This document shows, in pieces, positions 32,433 through 42,238 of a stretch of 64,000 nt of DNA; the stretch's first letter is position 1, and each line of letters starts with the position of its first letter. The DNA is taken from positions 124,001-188,000 of the forward strand of contig NW_020289985.1 of the NCBI RefSeq assembly GCF_003144245.1. The letters run 5' to 3'. Position numbers and translations under genes: made by a program. Under the pieces are notes generated by a model, which saw only the letters and a program-made list of their open reading frames with translations, made no database searches and was not told the origin of the DNA. The DNA comes from Jaminaea rosea. Taxonomy: Eukaryota > Basidiomycota > Exobasidiomycetes > Microstromatales.

Positions 32433-34592
32433 TCACGCCCCACCCCCCTCCAACAACCCTGCAATTGCCTCTTCCATTCCCTGCATCTTCTCGCGCATCC
32501 CAGCTACCTCACTTTCTCTCTCTGCCGCCCTCTTATTTGCGTCACGCAGCTGACTTCGCAGAGAGAGGTTCTCGAGCTGGAGAGCCTGGCTCAGCTGGTA
32601 GTCTGCTACACGTTTGGCGCTTTGGAGGTGCGGGGAGAGGGAAGAGAGAGTAGTGGGCTGAGATGAAGAAGAGGATGAAGACGAGGAGGGAGTGCGGGTC
32701 AGATTGGAGGGTGGTGGAGCTAGCAGGGAGGATGTCGTGCTTGAGCCGTCCTGTTGCGAGGGCAAGCCTTCTGCTGCTCCTTGGCCTTGGCCTTCGTCGG
32801 CTTCATCCTCCTCAAGGGACAAGAGCAGCCGCAGCTGGTCCAGTGGCACGACGTCGGACAGCAAGCTCGAGGATCGCGCCGCCGCGGCGCTACTGCCGCT
32901 GACACTGCTCCTGGTAGGCGTAGACGCGCCATCCCCTCCTTCGTTGCCATTGGAGGCGGACCGCGAAGCGTGCGGTAGGTTCAGGTTGAAGAGGACGTCT
33001 TCCTGGATCGAAGTTGACTCTTCGCCGTTGCTCTCCATTTGACGGGAGAGTCGCTGTTGCTGTTGTTGCTGTTTCAGTTCTGGGGACATGTCCCCCGCCT
33101 CGGAGGAGGCCGACGATGATGCTTGATCGAAGATAGGTCCCGCGGGGAAGAGACTCAATCTGTTGGCCCCTTGACCACCAGCTTGACCTGCACCCGCAGC
33201 AATCCCATCTCTCAGCTGCGCAAACAACGCCAATCTCAACTGCGCATTAATCGCCCTTTCCTCTGCCAATCCCCTGACTGCCTCTCTTTCCTTCCACTCC
33301 AGCCTTTCCCGTTCCTCTACGCCCTCTTGCTTCCACAGCTCCCTCTCCCTCTCCTGATGTGCAACGGTCAGCCGCTGGAATCCCTCTAAATCCTCCTCGC
33401 GCCGAGCGATTTCCTCCGAAAGCTGGGCCATCTGCTCGCGCAGGTGACCATTTTCATCCTGTATGTCCTCGACGCTCGACGAGACGTCCTCGAGCTCGAC
33501 GCGAAGCTGAGTCACCTCAGCCAGTTTCTCCCTCCATCCAGACTCGAGCTCCTTGCCCAGGGAGCGAAGCACCTCCCTATCCGCCGAAGTAGAAAGCACA
33601 TGTCTCGCCTCGGCGAATCGCATCTGGTCTTCCATCAATTTGCCTTCGTCTACTGCATGCCTCGGTAGTCTCTTTGCCCGATCAGCGGTCGAGTTGGAGG
33701 GAGATAGGGAAGCCATTGCTGCCGCTCCGCCTAGCCGTTCGGGGATCGCGAATCCACGCGAAGCCGCAGAGGTGGCGGCGTAGTTTGCTGCCGAGGTCAA
33801 GGAGTTGAAGATCGAGGTGGAGGAAAGGTTGCGGTATGAGGGGCGTCGCTGCTCTTGTGGCGAGGCCTGGCCCGATGAAGAGGCGGTTGGGCTCATCATC
33901 GTGGGATTGACGTTGGTGGAAGAGGCGTCGGCAGCCTTGTCTGCTGGTGAACGCAGCCTGTCCCAGAGGGAGGACTGGGAGCGTTTGCGTGGGGCGTCGT
34001 CTTCGTCGGCCGCTTTGGTGTCGATGGGTGCCGGGCGAGGGGGAGGTGGTGGAGGCTGGCCTATCGGAGCTGATGATGTCTCTGCTAGAGTCTCTGTTTG
34101 GGCAGGCTCAGCCTCGAGAGCCTTGTTGGAGGCGGACGGCGTCTGGCTACGATTCTCGTCCTCGTGCTGAACACCAGCTTCTTGAGTCTCTCCTGACGCC
34201 GAGTCTAATGTCGTTGAGGCTGCAGTGGTCTCATCAGAAGCGGCCTCTGCCTGTGTCGGCATGGCAGCGCCGCCAACCTCGTTCTCTGGGACCTCAGTGG
34301 TCTTCTCCGCATCCCCGGCCTTCTCAAGAGCGCCTTCAGACTCGTCGACTTTTGCAACTGCCTCTTTGTCCCCTCGAACTGCAGTCTGCTGCGACCCCTC
34401 GTCGTCTCCACCCTCGGCGTCCTCGAAACCATCGCCATCCTCACCATCCTCCTCACTCTCAGCGCCCGATGTTTTTGCCTTTTCCTCAGCGTCTTCCTTT
34501 CTCTGTTTCTCGGCCTCTGCTGATGCCTTGCGATCCTTGCGAGCCTCAGCACGCTTGGCCTTGGCTGTCGAGCCTGCTGCCTTCGGTGGCAT
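32433..34592 (-). CDS. Acidic coiled-coil protein, family not recognised
   Basis: A single exon of 719 aa from the first ATG (MPPKAAGSTAKAK). The frame is open upstream but has no ATG before 34592. The N-terminal ~70 residues are rich in Lys, Ala and Glu; an acidic low-complexity region follows, then a Ser/Pro-rich middle with SLWDRLRSPADKA and SIFNSLTSAANYAATS. Two coiled-coil blocks can be seen. The long one, about 315-445, is rich in Glu/Arg/Leu heptads (for example VTQLRVELEDVSSSVEDIQD). The short one, about 650-715, ends at the stop. Such architecture suggests a scaffold or tether, but no function can be assigned. It converges with RPC82, with 127 bp between stops. Confidence 0.7.
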   Translation of the reverse strand: MPPKAAGSTAKAKRAEARKDRKASAEAEKQRKEDAEEKAKTSGAESEEDGEDGDGFEDAEGGDDEGSQQTAVRGDKEAVAKVDESEGALEKAGDAEKTTEVPENEVGGAAMPTQAEAASDETTAASTTLDSASGETQEAGVQHEDENRSQTPSASNKALEAEPAQTETLAETSSAPIGQPPPPPPRPAPIDTKAADEDDAPRKRSQSSLWDRLRSPADKAADASSTNVNPTMMSPTASSSGQASPQEQRRPSYRNLSSTSIFNSLTSAANYAATSAASRGFAIPERLGGAAAMASLSPSNSTADRAKRLPRHAVDEGKLMEDQMRFAEARHVLSTSADREVLRSLGKELESGWREKLAEVTQLRVELEDVSSSVEDIQDENGHLREQMAQLSEEIARREEDLEGFQRLTVAHQERERELWKQEGVEERERLEWKEREAVRGLAEERAINAQLRLALFAQLRDGIAAGAGQAGGQGANRLSLFPAGPIFDQASSSASSEAGDMSPELKQQQQQQRLSRQMESNGEESTSIQEDVLFNLNLPHASRSASNGNEGGDGASTPTRSSVSGSSAAAARSSSLLSDVVPLDQLRLLLSLEEDEADEGQGQGAAEGLPSQQDGSSTTSSLLAPPPSNLTRTPSSSSSSSSSQPTTLSSLSPHLQSAKRVADYQLSQALQLENLSLRSQLRDANKRAAERESEVAGMREKMQGMEEAIAGLLEGGGA

Positions 34593-35249
34593 TGTCTCTG
34601 GCGATGCCAAGTCTGGCGATGTCGCAGGAGGATGTAGTGGAGGTACGCCTTGATGGCCTGCTGTCGTCTGTCGATGTAAGACAAAAAGGATGGGAAAGGA
34701 CGAGGGGGTGTCGACGAACAAAGTCGTGGTTAGGATGTCAGGATTGACTGGGCCCTAGATTGGTTTCTTGGTGCCTTGATCACTCTTCTTCCGATGTGGC
34801 ACGCACCACGCAACCAGGCATTGCCCACCCTCTGACCCCGCCCGACCGCACGTCCGTAGGGACCAGCAAGCCAGACCAGTCCAATGCCGGTGCGCAGCCC
34901 GGCGGTCATGCAGGCGGGCGGTGCGGCAGGTCGGGGTGGGGCGCACGTCTGATCTCAGGGAGAGAGACACGACGACGACGACGACGAGACAAAGCAATGA
35001 GCGACAAGAAGGGACGTCGTCCTACTGAGCAGAGCGAATTGAAGGTAGCATCAACGACGTGACGATCTGATGAATGAAATCGAATGCGAGCCCTGTTGCC
35101 AGTCACATCTTTTTTCCACGGTTGCCATCGAGGGTGGCGTACCCACACCATCGTAGCCGCTTCACAGATGCTTCTCTTCCTGTCCCACCCCGCTGTTGGG
35201 CCCGAATCCACCTCCACAGCACCCTCATCTCCGTCCTTGGTCAGCCCAC
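34593..35249. other. Intergenic region with ACG repeat
   Basis: 657 bp upstream of the coiled-coil gene and downstream of the BAP31-like gene. It contains six ACG triplets (34969-34986). No gene is supported on either strand. Confidence 0.5.
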
Positions 35250-36089
35250 CTAGTCCTTCTTCGAGCTAACGCCCTGCCCCTTAGCAGCCGTAAGCTCGTC
35301 TCCCATCCTATTGTACTCCGTCTGCTGCTGCCCAGCCTGCTTCTTGAGGTTGGCCAGATCGCGCTTCAGGTCGGCATTCTCCTTTTCCAGCGCCGACGAT
35401 GAGCCAGTAGTTGAAGTCGACTTGCCTCCCTTGGCTGCCACGAGCTCCTCCTGCGTAGTGATGAGCTCAGTGATCAGGGAGTAGGTGCGGGAGAGGATCC
35501 TGTACGAAGGCGGCAAAGTAACGTGTCAGCAATAAGCTCTTGCCTCATGACCATCTCCCACACGTCGTCACACTTACAAGCTCAAAAACAGCGTGAAGCC
35601 AGTCAGGTATGTGTTGCGCTGAGCGTAGAACTTCCTAGCGTGGAAGTTGCTCTCTGTCCTGCTGTCCCTCATACCCTGTGACTCGCGCATCGTGTCGCCC
35701 TCCAACGTCACCTTCCACATGCGCTGTACCGCGTCAATGAAGAGGACGCCAACGAAGATGAAGGTAATCTTGAGGCCGTATTGGATCTTGGCGACGACTG
35801 AACGGGCCAGCGCGGAAGGAATGGACGAGGTCAGTCATCAGTCACTACACTCATGAGCAAGTGCTCGCATTGATGCATGGGTCATCATCTCACCTGGGTT
35901 GTTAGCCAGGAACTTGAAGAGGCCTCGACGCCATGCGAAGGGCAAGGGAAGGATAAGCATCATGAACATAGCCACCTCGAAGCAGAGGAGGCCGAAGACG
36001 ATGCCGTAGTAGCTGCGGATGCGCGCAAGACGACGAGTCAGGCAATAGTCACTTGCAACAGGCTGTGCAGCTCAAACTTACAGCGTCAT
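35250..36089 (-). CDS. ER membrane protein of the BAP31/Yet family
   Basis: Four exons, 36089-36082, 36012-35894, 35797-35578 and 35499-35250, give 198 aa. BAP31/Yet proteins are three-pass ER proteins linked to export and quality control of membrane proteins. The N-terminus MTLYYGIVFGLLCFEVAMF and LPLPFAWRRGLFKF match yeast Yet1/Yet3 closely. A second hydrophobic segment (KITFIFVGVLFIDAVQRMW) and a third (YLTGFTLFLSLILSRTYSLI) follow. A cytosolic coiled coil (SALEKENADLKRDLANLKKQ) ends the protein, with lysines close to the C-terminus (SSKKD). The first coding exon is only 8 nt (ATG plus five bases). It is required because exon 2 has no suitable ATG and the join recreates the family N-terminus. 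Confidence 0.9.
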
Positions 36090-36458
36090 GGTTGGAAAGT
36101 TTTGGCTGTTTTGATGGATAGGAGGAAGAAGGAGAAGAAGAAGAGGCAGGCAAGGCGGGAATCGCGAGCAACCAAGGGCTCTGTGTCCAAATCAGGCGGC
36201 GCGTGCTCCACCCTCACAGCGAGCGAGATGCTCAGCCGCGCTGTGCTGTGACGTCGAGACTCTCCCACGAGGCAACGATGAGACGCGCATGGGCCACGCT
36301 GCGAAGATGAGGCGACAACGGGAGCAGTCGAATCGTCAGGACCAGACGCAAGCTGATATGGGTCATAATGGAATGGAGAGCCAGTGTGAATTTTGGGAAA
36401 AGGGAACCGCACGACAACCTCATCGTAAAAGGAGCAAGAGCGTCTCTTCTGCCTCTCT
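36090..36458. promoter_or_regulatory. Promoter region of the BAP31/Yet gene
   Basis: 369 bp between the BAP31-like start and the eEF1B-gamma stop, purine-rich on the plus strand near 36115-36145. No gene is seen. Confidence 0.45.
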
Positions 36459-37893
36459 TTACTTGATCATCTTGCCGTCCGCAAACTTCTTCCCCTTGTA
36501 CTCTCCCTCCCATGCCAAGTTCTCCTCAAAGAACTTCTTGTCGTCGGCGTTTCCAAAGACGTCCAGCGCCGTCACCTCGTACGAGTCAATGTCCGGCGCG
36601 ACGCCCAGGACGGGCTTCCAGTCCTGTCCACGAACGATGACGGCACCAGCGATGACCGAGTCATTGTTCTCGCCGTAGACGGCACCCGACCCAAGAATGT
36701 ACTTGCGCGAAGCCTCGAGGCGCGAGTTGAAGCCACCGAGCTGGTTGGCTGACATGAAGACCTGCGTGAGCTCGTCGTTGTACTTGAAGTCGAAGCGCCA
36801 GATCGAGTAGCCCTCCTTGTCGTAGTTCTCGTAGAACCACTTGAAGAAGTCGGGCGAGTCGAGGTTAGAGTACTGGCGCTTGGCCTCCTCGAGGTTGAGC
36901 TTTGAGGGAGGAAGAGAGGCGCAAGGGTGGGGAGCAGACTTGGGGGCAGGGGGCTCGTCGTCCTCGTCATCGTCCTTGGCGGCCTTCTTGGGCTGCTCCT
37001 TCTTCTTCTCGGCCTTGGGGGCGGCGGCGGCGGCGGGAGCCTTAGGAGCCTTCTCCTTCTTCTCCTTTGCGGGGGGAGTGAACTTGGCGTTCTCCTCGCG
37101 AGGCTTCTCACCGCCAAAGACCTTCATCACCTGAGGGAGGTGGGAGATGAGGTCGTAGTAGCGGGCGACGTGCGGGTAAGCATCACGGTAGCCCCTGAGG
37201 TGGCGGAGAAGAACACAAGGTCAGCCACATACAGGGCACGTTTTCGATCTGCCTCTCTGCGGGTACTCACTTGCCAACAACGTTAGCGTAAATCCACTGC
37301 AGGTTGGCAGCCATCGTCAGATCAGCAAGGGTGACGCGGTGTCCAACGAGGTACGTCTGCTTGTGCAGGTAGTTCTGGAGGGTGTGGAAGGCGCGGTGAA
37401 GGCTCTTATGCTGCTTGTCCTCGATGGCCTTGTTGTAGGGCCAGAAGCCCTGCGTGAGGTAGAAGAGGCGCATGGCGGGGCCGAGGATCTCCTCGTCAGC
37501 GAACGAGGTCCCTGTGAGGCGCAAGAGCCAGCATATGAGGAACGATGTAAGCAAAGATTCAAAGTCGAATCGTCTCTCGCCTTCTGCTTACTCACACTGC
37601 TCAACCTCAGCGGCGGATCGGTTGTCCGCGCCCAAGAGGTTGTTGTTGTTGGAGATGCCCGCAACAAAGCGTGCAATTGCCCTGCCCTCGAACATGTTGA
37701 AACCCTCGGACGAGGTGAAGCCGGGCACCTTTCCCGTAGGGAACTTCTCGAGGAATTCGGGAGTCTGCGTCTCGCCCTTCATCGGGGAGCACTCCTTGAC
37801 CTCAAGGTTGAGCCCATTGACGGCAGCGATAGCGCGGGAGCGGAGCACCTTGGGCGCGTTGGGAGGGCCGTAGATGGTTCCGATCGACGACAT
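36459..37893 (-). CDS. EEF1G: Translation elongation factor 1B gamma subunit
   Basis: Three exons, 37893-37596, 37511-37271 and 37194-36459, give 424 aa. The subunit (yeast Tef4/Cam1) anchors the eEF1B complex that recharges eEF1A with GTP. It starts with a GST-like N-domain (MSSIGTIYGPPNAPKVLRS, about 1-85) and a GST C-domain (about 95-215; LVGHRVTLADLTMAANLQ). A Lys/Ala/Pro-rich linker follows (KEKKEKAPKAP, about 235-270), then the conserved EF1G domain (LDSPDFFKWFYENYDKEG, SIWRFDFKYNDEL, KYILGSGAVYGENNDS, VLGVAPDIDSYEV), ending FADGKMIK. Introns of 84 and 76 nt each restore an exact codon (Trp and Lys). Strong expression is expected from the family. Confidence 0.95.
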
Positions 37894-38240
37894 GATGTGA
37901 AGTAGGGAGGTGGGTGTTGGTGGTAAGGAAGTGGTAATGAAACTCGACAGTCGATGCTCAAGTCGAACTCGACCTTCCACCGCCGTCGTCTCAGCCGTCC
38001 CTCCGTTGTCGGCCCTTTCGAAAATCGGCGGCTGCACGTGCACGTGATCCAGAGCGACGCTCGAGCCACCGCCCCTCGGCGTCAAGCAGCCCACTCTTCA
38101 ATCATCTTCTCGCAGATCCCTGTACTCATGCACGGATATTATTCGAAGCCTGATAGGTAAGGGATAGATGACGCTGTTGTGATGTCTCGCTGCTACCTTT
38201 CCAGCCTCAATCTACGATGAGACGCTACTCCCCTGCGTGC
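37894..38240. promoter_or_regulatory. Promoter region of eEF1B-gamma
   Basis: 347 bp upstream of the elongation-factor gene. The segment just before the start is CT-rich on the coding strand (about 37894-37960), a common feature of highly expressed fungal promoters. No separate gene is seen. Confidence 0.45.
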
Positions 38241-40615
38241 CTAAATCTTCAGCTCTACGAATCCCTTGGGCACATCGCCACCGCCACCGTTGCTGCCGCC
38301 CTTGCCCTTGAGTCTATGCTGCTGTCGCTCTTCCTCATCGAAGCGATCTAATCGCCGGCGATGGGCCGCCGCTGCCGCTTTCGAATTTGGCGCTGGTACA
38401 GCGCCCGCCGCTCTGCCCTTCACCGGCTTTTCCTTGCCCTTCGCCGTCGTGCCTGCCGCTGCTGCCGTCGACGTTTTATCCTTGGCCTTCGTCGCCTTGC
38501 TCTCCTTCAATACCCGATCCTTTGCCCTCCTTTCCCTCTGCCTATCACGCTTCCTCTTGAGCTCAATTTCGCGCTTCTCCGCCTTCGACATTGCGCGAAT
38601 CTCATCGCGATTGAGCGTTGACGGCGAAAGTGGAGGCGAGAGGCGGCCGCGTGATGAGTCGAGCGGGTAGGTGAAGGAAGTTGATGCGTAGGCTGGCGTT
38701 GAGGCACGGGTCGGTTGCGAGGGCGAGGCCGTATCCAGTGGAGTGGAGATGTTGGAGAGAGCCATCGTTGACCCGGGGGATCGGGCGGCCGAGCCCGATG
38801 GCGAACCACTCGACGGGCTGGCCGCATCAACGGTCTTGGCTGCCGCATCAAATTCAGAAGCCAGTGCCCCGTCCACACTCCTCTCTTCTCTCTCGCGCTC
38901 CCTGGAGCTACTGCGTCGTTTTGGTGACCGAGGTGACGGCGCTTCAATCTCGAATGGATCTACGGACAATGCCCGTTTGTTGCTCGTCTTGCCACCACGC
39001 TCCGTCTCGGGCGAGATGCTCGCACGAGGTTCGACGGTCGTTGCTATGCTGGATCCGCCTTCTGCCGACGACGCCGTCGTGGCGGTCGTGGCGTGCGTCG
39101 ATGACGAGTTGGCGTCTCCGCCACTTGAGCTGGCAGGGCTGGCTCCTCGCCACGTATTCGAGTCGTCGTTCGTGCGTAGGTGCTCGGGCACGGGAAGCAG
39201 CGGTGAACGATTATCGTACCTTGATGACGTAGAGGTTGCGTTGTTGAGGTAGGAATGCGACGCGCCTCGAGAACGTGTCATGTACATCTGTCCCGACGTT
39301 GAGGGACTGTCCCGCCCGCCCTGTGCATCTTGAGCGATCAAAACCTCAACGACCGTCTCCCATAGATTACCATGCTTCTTGAGAAGGCCTCGCACTTCTT
39401 GGAGCGTGTGGCCTGGTACTGACCGCAGGATGAGGTCCTCGTGCTCAGTAGGCTTTAGAGGGCGATACTCGTCCTCGTCATCATCATCGTCATAGTCGCT
39501 GCTGGCGTAGCCCCGTTTGCTGGACTTGCTTGCTGCGGGGACGTGTGGTTGTGCTGCTTGCGCTACGTTGGACTCGTCGATGCGAGGGAGGCCAGAGTGT
39601 GGGCCGTCGATATTGCGAAGAGATGAGTAGTGCTCCCAGTTGTGGTAGCTGAGCGCGAGGGGAAGGCGAAGACATGTGAGTGGCGGCGAGGACTACAGTA
39701 GTATCTCGCTCGTGCTCACGCAATGTAGAGCGGCCCAGACGCCTCTATCGGTCCCTCACTGTCCTGTTCCTGCTCTTCGTCATCCGCGAGTCTGCTACTA
39801 CCTGCCACCTCCTGACGAGCTGCACTGGCTTGCCCTCCACCCAACCCCTCCTTCCTTTTACGTCTCCTGATTTCCCTGGCAGTCGCCGCTGGCCTCTCGC
39901 TACCACTAGGCTGCTTGGCTTGAATGGCCTCACGTCTATTCTCGATGGCGCTCCTCTCTGCAACCGCCTCGGGCGAGTCATCATGGCCCGTGACGCGGTA
40001 GACGAGGCCTGGCTGGACAATCTTGATCTCCTTGTGCTTGAGTGAGGCAAACGCAGATAGTTCAAGATGACCACCGTAGACGCCGCTTTGCCGCATGTTG
40101 CGCACGTAGTCGACAAAGGGCTTCTCCACCTCGACGAAGCCGGCAAAGCCTATGGTTCGCGGGCAGAGTTGTGAGCGATGATGTTTGGCCTCTTCCATGT
40201 GGTGGGCAGCAACTCACGCTCAGGACTCGCTTCGATGTAGTCGCAGATCTCTCCACGCAGCTGGGAGTGTGCGTCAGGGTAGCCGTACAGCTGATCTGAC
40301 AGGGCCCTGTGGCGGCGTTGACGAGGGAAATGTGTCAGACGAGGGCGACTCCTGCCCATCGATGGTATCTGGCGGCTGCGCACCTGAACAAGCAGTTTCC
40401 GTCTCCACTCGTGGCAGACGCATAGAGCTTCATCGACTTGAGCTGAGCATTGAGCTGCTTCTCGATAACGTCCGGGTCGTCGACAAGCTGCGGGCGCGAC
40501 AGGTGGGATCGGGGACGTGTGAGCTTGCGTCTCGTCTGCGAATTATCCATAGGCTACGGCGACTTACCTTGGATCCTCTACTCCTCGTTGCTGGCCTTTC
40601 ACCTTTGACTATCAT
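38241..40615 (-). CDS. OTU-domain deubiquitinase (OTUD3-like)
   Basis: Five exons, 40615-40568, 40487-40384, 40306-40218, 40149-39720 and 39648-38241, give 692 aa. OTU proteases cleave ubiquitin chains. The catalytic Cys is in SGDGNCLFRALSDQLYG, with its Asp nearby, and the catalytic His in YHNWEHYSSL, joined across the last intron. Between them are FVEVEKPFVDYV and GGHLELSAFASL. The order and spacing fit the OTUD3 group. A helical module at about 310-350 (LILRSVPGHTLQEV, HGNLWETVVEVLIAQD) resembles a UBA/CUE-type ubiquitin-binding fold. The remaining ~340 residues are Ser/Pro-rich, then a Lys/Arg-rich helix (KRKRDRQRERRAKDR) and a Gly-rich end. The start is the first ATG before exon 2 and is the least certain part. 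Confidence 0.88.
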
Positions 40616-42238
40616 AGCGTTGAAGCAGTGAGAGGAATTCGGTCAGTAAATCGGCGTTTTGCAGGTGCAGAGGAAGGCAGCGGCATGACGATTTGGCGAG
40701 CAGATTCGCAAATGAGTGTTGTTGGGCGAATGACGAGGCGGAAGAGCGTCGATGTTGGTGCAACATTGTGATGTCGTCGGCGAGCATTGCTGCCTCGCCG
40801 CCCTGAATGACGGTGAGGCGTATCCTCACGCCGCCTGACGCCAGCCGCCCAGGCATCCGTCCGGCGACTCGCTGAGGTGACATCGACCAAGCAACATCAC
40901 CTCAGCTCGCTGCGGGGTCTAGCCGGTGAGAATGGGCTGCAACAACCAGCACAGCCGGCCGGATTGCTCGATGGGGGCCATCGTGAGGTCCTCGCTTCAC
41001 CGTCGCACACTAGACTCGGTGATCGAGATATCGGGCCAATGCACGCCCGCCCGCCTGTCCGCGCTACTCCGGCCGCGGCTGATGGCAATCAGCGCCCAAA
41101 GAAGGCATCCGCTGCGCACTGCGTGATGGTGATCAAGCGACAAGTAAAGCCTCTTCCATATTGCTCACAACATCTACTCACCAGTCGTAACATTCCCCCT
41201 TCGTCCGTAATAATGACGATCCGAGCTGGCCCCTTTTGCCCCGGATCTATGCGGATTGCCTTTACCCATGGCTCAGCACAGTCCGTGTGTGAGCACTAGC
41301 GAGCAAGCAGCTGGGTAGACTGCTTGCTGAGTGATGTGACGCTCAGCTCAGCCTTGATGGCGTTGCGTTGCGCTGAAGGTGAAGTGGAGATGAGGGAATG
41401 GCTCTAGTGTTGAAAGTAGCACGACAGCCTTGCCTCAGGCACGGACGAGGTGGGCGTGTGCGTGTGGTTGCGCCTCTCTCCGCTTTGTTGCCCGTCCGAG
41501 ACGGAGCGGAACAGACTCAAAAGATGGCAGGGCCGAGGGGTGGTGGCGGTGATGGTGGTGATGGTGATCGTGCAGCAGGTGTTGCAAGCGTCGTTCAATG
41601 GAGTCGTCCCGCCAGGTCACAAGATGAAGCTGATGAGTGTACGGCGGAGGTCGGCTCGCTGCGACGAGAGAGGAGGATGAGAGAGACGAAGCGAGGACGG
41701 AGACGGATCAGGACGACGGACGTCGAATCGAGCGAGAGGCTGGACCCCGATGGCCTGAGCTGGATTGGCGATTGCTTTTTGAGTCTAAGCGCAGCGCTGG
41801 CCTCCTTTGGGGCAGAGCTCGTGAGACTGCTCTACCTTGCAATGATCGGCGGCCTTGTAAAATGTGAGCGTGCGAAGAGCTCAACCTGAAGTGGTAGCGA
41901 TGATGATGATGAGGGGCTCGAAGGAGAGACGAAGGCAGCCGACGCCTGGTTCCTCAGCGGGGCGCCGCGGCGGGCGGCGAGAATTGCAGCAGCAAATGAC
42001 GGAGGCCGGCGTCGTCGAGACGAGGAAGCCCAGTCCGAGAATCAAAGAGCAAAAAACTCCACCAGTGACAAGGGGAAACGCCAACGACGAACGGTGACGA
42101 CGATCATTGGGGAAAGAAGAAAGCAAAATTTGAGCGCGAATGACAACAAAAAGCTTCATTGATCCAGCACAGGGAGAGGTAAGAAAATGACATACAATTG
42201 GGAGAGCAGCTCGACGCCTTCGTGTTGATACATCGAGT
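40616..42238. other. Gene-poor stretch upstream of the OTU gene
   Basis: 1.6 kb between the OTU gene start and the ARMT1-type gene stop. The longest ATG-started frame (41398-41889, plus) encodes 163 residues of Arg/Gly-rich sequence without a domain, and I do not call it. The stretch is purine-rich on the plus strand near 41640-41740. Confidence 0.45.

Noticed and set aside
41398-41889. 163-codon ATG-started frame in the gene-poor stretch
   Set aside because: Arg/Gly-rich with no domain, no splice context and no neighbour support.
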